Shown in pieces: positions 20,300 through 33,100 of a stretch of 64,000 nt of DNA. This DNA comes from Mytilus edulis. Lineage: Eukaryota; Mollusca; Bivalvia; Mytilida; Mytilidae. The stretch is taken from contig NC_092348.1 of assembly GCF_963676685.1 (NCBI RefSeq), forward strand, positions 24,651,386 through 24,715,385, in the 5' to 3' direction. The notes beneath the pieces were generated by a model, which made no database searches, had not been told where the DNA came from, and saw only the letters and a list, made by a program, of their open reading frames with translations. Numbering within the stretch: the stretch's first letter is position 1; each line of letters starts with the position of its first letter. Both the position numbers and the translations under genes were made by a program.

Positions 20300-22063
20300 A
20301 TGAGCAGTATAGAGATAAGGTTTAATGGAGGAAATGAAAGCCAGAAGATATTCATACCATCAAGTACTGGCAAGAAACGAATACATTTGGTGTTTACAAA
20401 ATCTACCACTGAACCACCTAGAAATGATAAAACAATAGACAAGATCGAGACTTTAATTATTGGGGAAAAGATATGGTATAGTTGTAAAGTATGTGATGCA
20501 AGATTTACACTTCTACACTCCGCTCGTAATCATGTCCGAATGCAGCATGTTGTGACAAAGAAGTTTCTGTGTAGTTTATGTGGTAAAGGTTGTATAACTA
20601 TGAAAGAGTATGAGAAACATATGATGGTACATGCAGCAAGGCCTTATCAATGTGAAATGTGTAGACGGAGGTTTGATACGGAAGAAAAATTGAAAATTCA
20701 CTTTGAAGGTCAACATGCTAATAGGCCTCGTAATTTTCAGTGTGGGAATTGTCATAAACTATTTTTAACCATGCAACATCTTAAAGAGCACATTTTGATT
20801 CATTCTGATGAAAAGAATTTTACATGCGAGATCTGTTACAAGAGCTTTTTTCGGGAGACATCCTATAAACTTCATAAGAAAACTCACCTTGTTGGACCTT
20901 TCCCATGTAAGATTTGTAAAAAAGAGTTCAAATATGAAAAAACTTTACATACACATATAAAATTTAAACACATTGACAAGACTATTATACCAGATACAAC
21001 TGAAAATATGTCAGAGTTGGGGGACGAGAATACTTCAGAAAAATTGAAAGGAAATACCTATACGGCAACTGTAGAAAATGTCACAGATGTGACAGATTTG
21101 GTTCTTATTACTGAAGAGAAAAATGATGAAGAAAGAAGGAATGAAATTGATGCAACAGATGAAAGTAAAACAAAAGATGATATGATTGACGAAAATTCAA
21201 AGGGAGAATCTGATGAGTTAGAAACACAGATAGTAAAAGTCAAAGAGGAGAAAGAAGAAGTGTTGTTTCGTACCAGACAAACAAACTTCCCATGTGAGGA
21301 ATGTGGGAGGGTTTTCAATAGGAAGGACAACCTGAAAAACCACATGCGTTTACATTCAGGTGCAAAGCCATTTGTATGTACCATTTGCAACAAGAGCTTC
21401 CGTCAAGCTGCACATCTTTATCGTCATACCAAATCCCATACTGGGGAGAGAAATGAAGTCTGCACAATCTGTGGTAAGGCATTCTTTCGTTCTGAACATC
21501 TACGTAAACATCAATTGCAACATCTGCCTCCAGATCAAAAACCTTCCAACTTCTGTGAACTTTGTGGAAAAAATGTCATTAATATGAGGAGACATGTTAA
21601 AAGGATCCACGAAGAAGGAAAATCATTCTTTTGCTCTGAATGTAAACAAAAATTTAGATACGAGGAATGCTACAAAAACCATATAGTACATGGTCAACAT
21701 GTAAAAGAAAGCTATATGAGAAGAACTTGCCCTATCTGTCAAAATGTCTTCTGCAAGCCAGCAGGTGTCAGACGACACTTGAGAAATGTCCATGGACAGG
21801 ATGGAACACTCAAACCATATACCTGTTCTGTTTGTCAAAAAGGCTTTGAGGATCAGCAGGCATTCCAAAAACATGTTGTCAAAGGTCATGGATTACTTGG
21901 ACAAGTTAAAAGAGCGATGAAGCCTCCAAAGAGACCAACACCTGATGAAAGTGAAAGCGAAAGTAGTACAGAGAATGACAGTTCAGACGAGGAAGTAATT
22001 GAAGAACAAATGGTTGTTGAAGAAGCTGTTACTGATACTTTTGATGTATTAGAATATATATAG
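20300..22063 (+). CDS. C2H2 zinc-finger protein with 13 fingers
   Basis: A 587-residue protein in one long exon, probably a DNA-binding nuclear regulator. Six C2H2 fingers at about residues 62-224 are followed by an acidic spacer (about 225-325, rich in D/E/T/K) and seven more fingers at about 332-530 (several with typical TGE/SGAKP linkers). The C-terminus (545-575) is a Ser/Glu/Asp-rich acidic tail. VKEE near residue 314-317 fits a sumoylation consensus, unproven. I chose ATG at 20300 (AGCAGTATAGAG follows). A splice acceptor (TTTCGTTTACAG, AG at 20258-20259) lies 40 bp upstream, and the frame is open from there, so an upstream coding exon is possible. There is no KRAB, BTB, ZAD or SCAN domain in the visible exon. 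Orthology is not assigned. Confidence 0.92.
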   Translation: MSSIEIRFNGGNESQKIFIPSSTGKKRIHLVFTKSTTEPPRNDKTIDKIETLIIGEKIWYSCKVCDARFTLLHSARNHVRMQHVVTKKFLCSLCGKGCITMKEYEKHMMVHAARPYQCEMCRRRFDTEEKLKIHFEGQHANRPRNFQCGNCHKLFLTMQHLKEHILIHSDEKNFTCEICYKSFFRETSYKLHKKTHLVGPFPCKICKKEFKYEKTLHTHIKFKHIDKTIIPDTTENMSELGDENTSEKLKGNTYTATVENVTDVTDLVLITEEKNDEERRNEIDATDESKTKDDMIDENSKGESDELETQIVKVKEEKEEVLFRTRQTNFPCEECGRVFNRKDNLKNHMRLHSGAKPFVCTICNKSFRQAAHLYRHTKSHTGERNEVCTICGKAFFRSEHLRKHQLQHLPPDQKPSNFCELCGKNVINMRRHVKRIHEEGKSFFCSECKQKFRYEECYKNHIVHGQHVKESYMRRTCPICQNVFCKPAGVRRHLRNVHGQDGTLKPYTCSVCQKGFEDQQAFQKHVVKGHGLLGQVKRAMKPPKRPTPDESESESSTENDSSDEEVIEEQMVVEEAVTDTFDVLEYI

Positions 22064-22427
22064 ATAAGAATATGTATGTGTATTTAATACATGTGGTTTG
22101 AATTTGGTTTTTGATTTTGTTTATTTACATATGTCATAAACTATTATACACGTGTACATTTATTTGTTGGTCAAATATTTTTTTGATTGAAAGTTTTATG
22201 ATATAAAAAGTGATAATAAGTGAGAGGTGCCCTTTTGTAATCCATCTGCTTGTCATCATGTATATTTTCAATTAGTCCATAATTAATTGTTATGCAGTGT
22301 TATACATAGTTAACATGGTTAATAATACTTTTAAAAGGAAAGTCACTGTTGATTTTTTTGAAATTTAAACAAAAATTGTGGTGAAACAATTTTTTTGGTT
22401 AAAAACTTTTAGTATGAATAGAAGTTC

Positions 22428-22433
22428 AATAAA
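22428..22433 (+). terminator. Polyadenylation signal candidate, zinc-finger gene
   Basis: AATAAA lies 365 bp after the zinc-finger stop codon, before the next dispersed repeat begins at 22533. Confidence 0.45.
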
Positions 22434-22532
22434 AAAAGATACAATTTGTTTCTTTTCTCTCACCTTAATAATAAGCTACACCCAGAGTTCTTGTTGATAT
22501 GTCAATTTTCTTGTTTTTAGATTATAGATATA

Positions 22533-22622
22533 GGAAGATGTGGTGTGAGTGCCAATGAGACAACTCTCCATCCAAATAACAATTTAAAAAAAGTAAACCA
22601 TTATAGGTCAATGTACGGCCTT
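22533..22622 (+). repeat. Fragment of the 'GAGTGCCAATGAGACAACTC' family
   Basis: Shares ATATAGGAAGATGTGGTGTG AGTGCCAATGAGACAACTCT, AACCATTATAGGTCAATGTA and CGGCCTT with 54065-54160. Truncated at the 3' side. Confidence 0.7.
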
Positions 22623-23799
22623 TTCCCTATGTATGCTTTTTCCCAAATGTTGTTTGTTTTTTCCAGCTCTTTATTGGTTGACATTGTTGATATTCAATTA
22701 TGAAGTTGTGATGTCAATTTTTTTTACTGTACTCAAGTTTTGTTATTGTGTATTCTACTGTTGATTATTATAAGAGATCTAGAACAGCTTTCTCAAGTTC
22801 ATAGAGGTTACAATATCAGATGAGAAAGAATTTTACAAAATTTAATAATTACAAATTAATCTGTATTTAAAAACAATTTGCTTGTAATCTTTTTTTATTT
22901 AGGGTTCTCTATATAATTATCTCCTTGTATATATGTGTTGCTTTAAGGACCTATACATACTGCAGATTTTATTTCTATATGACATAATGTTTTCAGTAAT
23001 TCTTAAACTTACATGTACCTATTTGTCTTTTGAAGTGTTAAAATGACCTCCCAATCTACCTCTAAGGATAATTATGTATTCATCTTCTTTCATCATGTTC
23101 ATATAAAAATAGGGGAAAAGAGTAAAATAAAAATATCTATTGTTCCAAGTAAAAGATATTGATACATGTATACATTACCAATCAGGATTTTGAATCTTCA
23201 TTTATCTGTTTTAAGATATATTTATCATGTTTATGTTGAAAAGTTATGGTAAATGGTTATAAAAATGATGTATATTATGATATATTGTAAAAAGTTTTCA
23301 TAAAAATAAACTATTCTCATTATCAGGATAATCCATGTTTCACTTTCTGGTAGACGAACAAGCCTTAAGGACAATAAATATAAAAAATGAAAGATGCAGT
23401 ACCATTGTCAATGAGAATTGTCCTCCAGAGAATGATTAAGAAGCTGAAAATTTTTGTCTCATTTTTCTCCAATTGTTCTCAGGTACTAGAACAATGTAGA
23501 ATAAGAGGATTTCTGAAATTTGGTTTCAGGGTTTATATGAGTAAGCTATACAGTGTGATGTGCTTTCAGATTCAGCACTCAACAACTTACAGTTAACTGA
23601 AATATTCGGGCAGGGTATCATCATTGAGCAGTAGCTCACAGTTTCACTTGTTTCTTTTATTTTTGGTGTGCACAAGGTTATGCCATTGAACTGTTCTCAG
23701 AGGGTGTGTGATATTTGACACTAAATCCTTTAGATGTGTACCTCTTTAGTCTTGGAGGACATGGTTTATTTATTTGTTGTCATTGGCTTTGAACTGGCA

Positions 23800-25880
23800 T
23801 TGGCTAGAAATACATGTACACCTTACAAGCATTCAATAGGCTAAACATAGTTGACCTATTGATTATAGTTTCTAAGAAACAGACTTAACAAAGAAAACTA
23901 AACATTGACCAATTACTATGAACCATGAAAATGAGGTCAGGGTCAGACCAACCATTCCATGCAGACATGTACAGCTTACAACCCTTTCATACAATAAATA
24001 TAGTTGACCTTTTGCTTATAGTTTAAGAAAAAACAGACCAAAACACAAAAACTAAACACTGAGAATTCAGCAATGAATTGTGAAAATGAGGTCAAAGTCA
24101 AATGAAACCTGCGAGATTAACATGGGCATTGTAAAATATTTCCATACACCAAACATAGTTGACCTATTGCATATAGTATTTAGAAAAAAAGACCAAAACT
24201 CAAAAACTTCACTGAACTATGAAAATGAGGTGACGGTCAGATGACACCTGCTAGATGGACCTGAACACCTTAAAATCATTCAATAGACCAAATATAGTAG
24301 ACCTATTGCGTACAGTATGAGAAAAAAACAGTCCAAAAGTGAAAACACAAAATTTTTACTATAACCACTGAACTATGAAAATGAGGTCAAGGTCAGATGA
24401 CACCTGACAGGTGAACATGTACACTTCATAATCCTTCCATACACCAAATATACTAGACCTATTGCGTAGAGTATCTGAGATATGGACTTGACCACTAAAA
24501 CTTACCTTGATCACTGATCCATGAAATGAAAAAAACTGTGACGACATGAGGACCTTGCAAGATACACACATACCAAATCTATTTACCCCATTACTCATAA
24601 TTATAAGAGAAATTAACAATACAAAAAATCTTTTTTTTTCTAGTAGTCACTGAACCATGAAAATGAGGTAAAGGACAATGGACATATGACAGATGGAAAC
24701 TTCGTAACATAGGCATCTATATACAAAGTATGAAGCATTCAAGTCTTCTACCTTTTAAAACATAAAGCTTTTAAGAAGATAGTTAAAGCCGCCCCTGCTG
24801 TCGCCTGATCACTATCCATATGTCAAACTTTCTTCACTTAAAGGCACAGGCTTGACAAAAATTGGGGGGAATTGTATGTCGAAGGTTTTTGATATAAACA
24901 ACCAATTCATTCATCTGTACTGGTTTCAACACTATAACTTTTTCAGTTTGTCATTTTTTTATCTATAATTTATTTTTCCACCTTAACTGGTTGATTCTTT
25001 TATTAATTGAGATTTCATAGTGAATAGGAGGTCAAGGACAAATGAACCTTGACATGTACACTTTACAATCATTCCATGGACCAAATAAAGTTGAAGATTC
25101 AATTATAGTATCTAAGAAACAAACTCAACTACGAAAACTTATTATTGAACAATGAACCATGAAAATGAGGTAAAGGTCATTTACACACAGACATATAAAC
25201 ATTACAATCGTTTCATAAACCAAACATAGTTGACCTATTGCTTATTGTTTAAGAAAAACCGACCAAAACACAAAATCTTAACTTCAACTACTGAGCCATA
25301 AAAATGAGCTCAATATAAAAAAGAAGATGTGGTATGATTGCCAATGAGGCAACTCTCCACAAGAGACCAAAATGACACAGAAATTAACAACTATAGGTCA
25401 CTGTACGGCCTTCAACAATAAGCAAAGCACAGTTGAGAAGACACCTGCATGTTTGACAAGTACACCTTATAATCATTACATACACCAAATATAGTAGACC
25501 TTTTGCTTATAGTATCCGAGATATGGACTTCAAAAACTTAACCTTGTTCACTGATCCATGAAATGTGGTTGAGGTCGAGGGAAAACTGTCTGACAGGCAT
25601 GAAGACTGTGTAAGGTATGCACTAACCAAATATGATTATCCTTTTACTCTTTCCTAAAAAGAGAGAAATTAACTTTACAAAAATCTTTTTTTTCAAAAAG
25701 TCACTGAACTGTGAATGTGATATCAAGGACAAATGCCATATGACAGACATGAACTTCATAACTTGAGGCATTTATATACAAAGTATAAAGCATTTAGGTC
25801 TTCTACCTTCCAAAATATTAAGCTTTAAACTTTTAAAGTAGTTAGTTACAATGTAACACTAAGGCTTGATCACTATCCCA
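23800..25880 (+). repeat. Two tandem copies of a composite repeat of about 1.05 kb
   Basis: The words ACTATGAAAATGAGGTCAAG, GGTCAGATGACACCTG, ATACACCAAATATAGTAGAC and CTATTGCTTATAGTATC recur at intervals of about 110-150 bp through the region. A larger period is also visible: CATAACATAGGCATCTATAT, ACAAAGTATGAAGCATTCAA and GTCTTCTACCTT at 24705-24755 recur at 25758-25808. The second copy is interrupted at 25318-25430 by a 'GCCAATGAGGCAACTCTCC' family repeat. Non-coding. Confidence 0.75.
25322..25432 (+). repeat. 'GATTGCCAATGAGACAACTCT' family copy inside the composite repeat
   Basis: AAGAAGATGTGGTATGATTG CCAATGAGGCAACTCTCC through TTCAACAATAAGCAAAGC. Flanked on both sides by the composite repeat of 23800-25880. 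Confidence 0.7.
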
Positions 25881-26050
25881 TGTTGCAACAGTCATAGGCT
25901 CGTCAAATACCCATACTGTTTAGTTGGCTGTAACAAAAATATGACCCTGACATCAACCACAGGCTCCTGATTTGGGCCAGCCACATACGAAATTTAAACA
26001 TGTTTGAAGGTTCCAAACCTCCCCTATCGTGGGACAGTACTAATAACATC

Positions 26051-26205
26051 CAGTGGCGGATCCAGAACTTTTCCTAAAGGGGGGGGGCCTGCTGACTGAC
26101 CTAAGGGGGGGGCCTGCTCCAGTCATGCTTCAATGATTCCCTATATAATCAACCAAATTTTTCCCACGAAAGGGGGGGACCTAGGCCCCCCCCCTGGATC
26201 CGCCT
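26051..26205. mobile_element. hAT-type MITE, 155 bp, with 8-bp flanking duplication
   Basis: Starts CAGTGGCGGATCCAG and ends CCTGGATCCGCCT. ATAACATC (26043-26050) and ATGACATC (26206-26213) flank it, matching 7 of 8 bases. It sits inside another dispersed repeat (GGGACAGTACTAATAACATC … ATACATCTAACAAAAG), related to 9640-9760. Confidence 0.75.
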
Positions 26206-26941
26206 ATGACATCAATACAAAGCATAAAATACATCTAACAAAAGCCCAATCAGAAATCATGAGTGAACTAAGGTTGGAAGGAAGCAGCTCCTGTTATGGG
26301 AATTTTGGGAATTTTATGTGTTGTGTACATGCAACTGAAGTTGTTGAATGTAGCAGTTCAAATGGCAGACAAAGAAAAAACTGATATTGAACTTTTCTTT
26401 ATTAAAATTATCAAAAAATCAACAAGATCACATACATGTATATATATAAAAATTTAAATGATTCATTATAAACACAATGAATTATGAACAGCTGTTCAAC
26501 AGCTATATATTATTACAATTCAATAGTAGGATTACAATACCACGTCTCATTTGTCAACTCATAATACTGGTTATGTACAAGACAAGCAATCATAATCAAC
26601 CTTTGTATCTATAAACTAAAGAATCTGCTAAGAAAGTAAAATTTATGATAGTTTTACATAAAGAACAAGAACAACCTTTAAAAAACTGATTACAGGCAAT
26701 GTATAAACAAAGTGCTTTTTATCAAATAAGGGTAAAAATTGCATTCATTTTGCAATGCGACCTAAAATGCATTAGGCATTCAAAGGCAGTTCTCTTGTCA
26801 AAAATGAAAAAAATGGTTCAAATGCACTGTGGACAAAGAAAGATAACTCAAATTAAAAAAAATCCTTTACAATGACATCATGAGTTTATATTGGTTGTAC
26901 AAATACATCTCATTTTGTAACTAGAAAAACCAAATATTTCA

Positions 26942-26947
26942 TTTATT
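26942..26947 (-). terminator. Polyadenylation signal candidate, DHRS4-like gene
   Basis: AATAAA on the minus strand, about 255 bp after the DHRS4-like stop codon. A second one lies near 26398-26403. Confidence 0.4.
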
Positions 26948-27199
26948 GTCTAGAACTTTTTGCTCAATGCTCTGTTTCTTTTCCGTTTTTTTCCAATTCA
27001 AAGGATAAATGATATTGTATGGAAAATGTATAAATATGAAGCCAAAGACACAGGGTTTACATTGCATGAATGTAATCTTTACTTCTAAAAGCAGATAAAA
27101 AATGAAACTGTTAACAGATGTCCTCAAATACTTTAGCACCATAAAGGCAGTCATTCTGATAGTTGCTGAATGGATATCTTATTTGCTTCAAAACATAAT

Positions 27200-30100
27200 C
27201 TACAACCGTGATGGCATGCCACCTGATATTACGATATTTTCTCCAGTTATATAAGATGCATCTTCTGATGACAAAAAGGAAACTATTCCACTACATTCTA
27301 CTGGTATTCCTGGCCTGAAACAGACAAAAAATGTAAAGTTAAGCGACAATGTTATTTTAAAATTAACTTTTTATTTCCTTTTAAAGGGAGATAATAATTC
27401 TCAACCGCTTTTGATATAATTATGAATTGGAAACTAAATTTAATTGATTCATGAAAAAGGCAAACAATGAAATTTTGATAAAAAGCTTTAATTTTCAGAG
27501 GAAACTTCACCTTTTTCACATAAGTATCCTCCTTATTGTGAAACAATCTATTTTGTCTGAAAACTTAATTGCAATTTAAACAAAACTTTTATCTGAATAA
27601 AATAATACAACAGTTAATTTACTTAAGTATAATAATCAAATTGTGTCTCATCTGTTTTGTTTTAGTTTCTGATCAATAAAATATTTTTGAACTTTTAAAT
27701 AACAATTTAATATCACATACTGATATAATGAATACCAATATGCAATCATATGAAAGGGTAATTTATCTTAAATTAAAACATCAGTTTTATTTTAAATAAC
27801 ACCATAGATCAAAATCGACATTTTTCATGATGATGCTTTGGCTTAAAAACTAAATAAAATCAATCTTAAGAAAGTTTTCGTTTATATGCTAATTTTAGAA
27901 TTGTAAAAAGATTGGTTTTCTAGAACATTTTTGCTTCACCAAATCAAAATGGCTGCTTTAGATTTGCCTTATAAGTCTGTGTCAGAATTTTCCTATTAGA
28001 ATCAAATTATTTTTCAACATTTCACACTATAAGCTATGTCTTCATATAAAGATATTGAAAATTTTAGAAACCTATACCTACCCACGTTCAATAGAGTATA
28101 TAGCATGACCTGAAAGCAGGTTTTCTTCCTCAGTAAAAAACTGATAACTTACCTGTGTAAAGGAATTGCTGGTAAAGCCATCTTTAACATTTCTGGGTTA
28201 CCTGTCAACTGTAATGAAAGAGAAAATTATAAATATAAATGATTATTTACAATACAAGGGTGTTTCCAGACATTTTTAAAGCCATTTATCCTGGGTTGGA
28301 ACTCCCCTTTTAAAATGGCTGGATCAGCCCCTGATCTAGTATTGAGTGTCCATTAATTTACTCACAACTTTCCTTGCCTCTGACAGGGCAATTATTTGTA
28401 CTTCAGTTTTCTGTTTTGTATTACATTGATATTTTATTTATCAATATCTGTTTGTATTTTTTGTTACCTTTTTTCTAAGGTATGGCAGTCACAGTCAGTT
28501 TATTTTCTACTTTATATGGGTTAAATTTGAATGACCCTTTGGTATATTATGCCTCTCTTTTGTAACTGCCTTCTAAAAACAGTCCTGAAAAAGTGTGTTT
28601 ACATTTCAAACTTTTATGTTTGGCCATCATAAATAAGGATTAAAGAATTCAAATGTTACCTTGGTTAATTTGGTAATGTAGTGACAGTTTCCATTACGTT
28701 GCAGCATAATGCCCTATCTTTGTTTATGACTTTTCAATAGATTTTAACACATGTTACTAGTTTATCAGGAACAACCAACCCTTCCAAAACACCTGACATT
28801 CACCCTCCTCTTTGGTGGTGATTGTGTTGCAATCTTTTGTTTACTTTGTAATGTTTTATGGCACTTGTTTCTATCCATGAGAAGGTCATATAGATAGTCA
28901 ACCTTTCCATGGATAGAAACAAGTGCCTGTGGACTATAGTTAATTTATTGTCTTTTTTCATTTTGGCCATGACATTGTTTTACTTTCATCATTTGATAGT
29001 TCAATGTTGATTGATCCCTTTGTATTTCCATTCCAGTTTAATTGATGTTGAAATATACTCACAGCAGCACTAAATTTAGTATCGATTAGACCTGGTGCTA
29101 TGCCATTCACTCGGATATTCTTTGGTGCCAAGCTTCCTACTAATCCTTTCACCAGACCCAGTAATGCTGTTTTGGTTACTGCATAAGCTGGAATAGCCTG
29201 TTGTAAAATTGAAGTATTTTTAAACAAGAGGCTGTCACGACAGAGAATTTTTCAATATTGATGCAAATTTAGGTATTTCAATTGAAGACACTGTCAGATG
29301 TTTTTTACATCTTTTTTTTTAAAAAACATTTGAAATTAAATGATTTTAACAAGAATATTATTTAGGGAACTCTTTTAATATGTAACATATTTTTATATGC
29401 CATTTATGATAAGAATCATAGGTTAAATAGTTTCCAAAAGAGACATTAAAAATGCACTTTCTCAACAATAACAAAAATAAATGGCTATATTATTCAAATT
29501 TGTGTACATCCTTCAATAAGGAAAAAACACATTTCCTGTATTAAAATATATATAGTATGTTAACTTAGTCAATAAGTTTATTCAGCCAACTAGAAAGATT
29601 CAAAGGGAAAAACTTAAATTTGTTAAGCTATGTTAACAATATTATCATAAAAAAACTCAGGGGAAAAATATGTAAGCATAATTCAAGTGATCATCCAGAG
29701 ACCCTTTACTTGTCGCGTAATTTTTGTGCATGGCCTTAGATTTATACTCAAATTATATTTCCTCAAAGAAATAACCTAAAATCTTACAACAATATTGAAA
29801 ATATATATTTATGATCAGTTTGGGAGAAGCAAATGACGATATGGACAGTGTAATGCTTCTTATTATTTTTTTAAGGAAGAGTAAAAACAAAGCCTGGTTA
29901 AATGTACCTGGTGAGGAAGACTGAACATACATATATCTACAGAAGGATTCCAGGGGTGGATCTAGTCATTTTAAAAAGGGGTTGTTCCAACTATATGTTC
30001 CCATTCAAATGCCTTAATTGTCAAAAAATAAGGGGGGGGGGGGGTGATTCTGGATTCCCAAAAGCATCAGATGTAACTTTCATGAAACTAACTATGACAA

Positions 30101-33100
30101 AAATAGCTTACTCTTCATATATATCAAAGTTTTTATGATTTAAATTATCAAAGTATGGAAGTTTGTGTTATTAAAATGAGATTGACGGCAGTTGGCAGAT
30201 TTTTAGCCATTAATTGGGTGTGTATAAAACAAGGTAGTTATATTTCCATTTATAGCGATTATATTTACCTTTCTTGCACTCTGAAATTTGTGAACAAAAT
30301 TATAAATATTCTTTACTAACTTATCCTTAAAGAGACAGACAATAAAATTTAAAAAAGTTTACTTTTATTAAGAATTTATAACTGCATTAGACCTGAATTT
30401 CAAACAGGTGTATTATAAATTGATAACTGCTTTAAAAGCTTAAACTTATATTTTGATTTGGACAAAGTAATAAAATGAATTGTTATGGTTGTAGCAATTT
30501 TTTTTATAATTTTTAAAATCAAAACTAAATATCAAATCATATATTTGCTTAAAATTGCCATACTTAGTCTATGAATTCAGTTATATATATAGATTTAAAC
30601 TACAAATGTTGTTTGGAAATTTCCCTGAAGATAATAAAGTGAGGTTAATTATGACACTTGAAAGGAAAAACACTATTTGTATCACATTAAGAAATTGTTG
30701 ATTTAAATCTTTCATGAGAAATTCATAAAAATCTGACAAATAATATATGTATGAATGAATCTTGCATATAGGTTGAATTTCCAAGGGAAATAACTCCAGT
30801 AATTTAATAAATAAACTCAACTGTTGCTGATTTTTTTTATTTCATCCAAGATTAACTTTGACTTAAATCTATGGATAAATGTTGGTGTAACAAAACTTTA
30901 AAAAAATTGTTGATATCTAATAAAATTTGGACCACAACATATAATGTTATAAAATGAAAGTACATTTTATTGTAATCAGTGTAAATACAGTGTTTCAGAT
31001 TGGAAATTTGCTAGTCTCTGGATTGTATTCTTTCCTTGTATATTTCTACCCATAAAACTAATCTTAGTATTTGCCTACTAAAAGCATCATTGGAATGGGC
31101 GACCTTTATTTGCCTGGATTTTAAAATGACACGCATTACATTTGCGCGAAGTTACCTATAGTTTATCTGAGTTTTTTTCTACCTTTAATTTGTTTTCCGA
31201 TTATTGTTTGGAATATAAATTGGCAATTATACTACATCTTATTGATTAACATATATAAGACAAGTCTTTATTTATTTATATAAACATTAACTAGAGGCTC
31301 TAAAGAGCCTGTGTCGCTCACCTTGGTCTATGTGCATATTAAACAAAGGACACAGATGGATTCATGACAAAATTGTGTTTTGCTGATAGTGATGTGTTTG
31401 TAGATCTTACTTTACTGAACATTCTTGGTACTTAGAATTTTTTCTATCTATAATAAACTTGGACCTTTAGATACAGTGAAAAATATTTTGTAAAAATTTA
31501 CAAAAATTTACCAAATTAGTGAAAATTGTTAAAAATTGAATAAAATGGGCAACAACTCCTTAAGGGGTCAACTGACCATTTCGGTCATGTTGACTTATTT
31601 GTAAATATTACTTTGCTGAACATTATTGCTGTTTACAGTTTATCTCTATCTATAATAGTATTCAAGATAATAACCAAAAACAGCAAAATTTCCTTAAAAT
31701 TACTAATTCATGGGCAGCAACCCAACAACAGGTTATCCGATTTATCTGAAAATTTCAGGGCAGATAGATCTTGACCTGTTACACAATTGTCAGATTTGCT
31801 CTAAATGCTTTGGTTTTTGAGTTATAAGCCCAAAACTGTATTTTACCCCTATGTTCTATTTTTAGCCTTTGCGGCCATCTTGGATGGTTGGCCGGGTCAC
31901 CGGACACATTTTTTAAACAAGATACCCAAATGATGATTTTGGCCAAGTTTGGTGTAATTTGGCCAAGTAGTTTCAGAGGAGAAGATGTAAAAGATTACTA
32001 AGATTTACGAAAAATGGTTAAAAATTGACTATTAAGGGCAATAACTCCTAAAGGGGTCAACTGACCATTTCGGTCATGTTGACTTATTTGGTAAATCTTT
32101 TTTTGCTGAACATTATTGCTGTTTACAGTTTATCTCTATCTATTATAATATTCAAGATAATAACCAAAAACAGCAAAATTTCATTAAAATTACTTATTCT
32201 GGGGCAGCAACCCAAAACCGGGTTGTCCAATTCATCTGAAAATTTCAGGGCAGGTAGATCTTGACCTGATAAACAAATTTACCTCATGTCAGATTTACTC
32301 TAAATGCTTTGGTTTTTGAGTTATAAGCCAAAAACTGCATTTTACCCAAGGTTCTATTTTTAGCCATGGCGGCCATCTTGATTGGATGGCTGGGTCACTG
32401 GACACATTTTTCAAACTACATACCCCAAAGATGGTTGTGGCCAAGTTTGGATTGATTTGGCCAAGTAGTTTCAGAGGAGAAGATTTTTGTAAAACATTAC
32501 TAAGATTTACGAAAAATGGTTAAAAATTGACTATAAAGGGCAATAACTCCTAAAGGGGTCAACTGACCATTTCGGTCATGTTGACTTATTTGTAAATATT
32601 ACTTTGCTGAACATTATTGCTGTTTACAGTTTATCTCTATCTATAATAATATTCAAGATAATAACCAAAAACAGCAAAATTTCCTTAAAATTACTAATTC
32701 ATGGGCAGCAACCCAACAACAGGTTATCCGATTTATCTGAAAATTTCAGGGCAGATAGATCTTGACCTGTTACACAAGTTTACCCCATGTCAGATTTGCT
32801 CTAAATGCTTTGGTTTTTGAGTTATAAGCCAAAAACTGCATTTTACCCCAATGTTCTATTTTTAGCCATGGCGGCCATCTTGGATGGTTGGCCGGGTCAC
32901 CGGACACATTTTTTTTAACTAGATACCCCAATGATGATTTTGGCCAAGTTTGGTGTATTTTGGCCCAGTAGTTTCAGAGGAGAAGATTTTTGTAAAAGTT
33001 AACGATGCCGGACGACAGACGACGGACGACAGACGACGGACGCCAAGTGATGGGAAAAGCTCACTTGGCCCTTTGGGCCAGGTGAGCTAAAAAGCACTAC

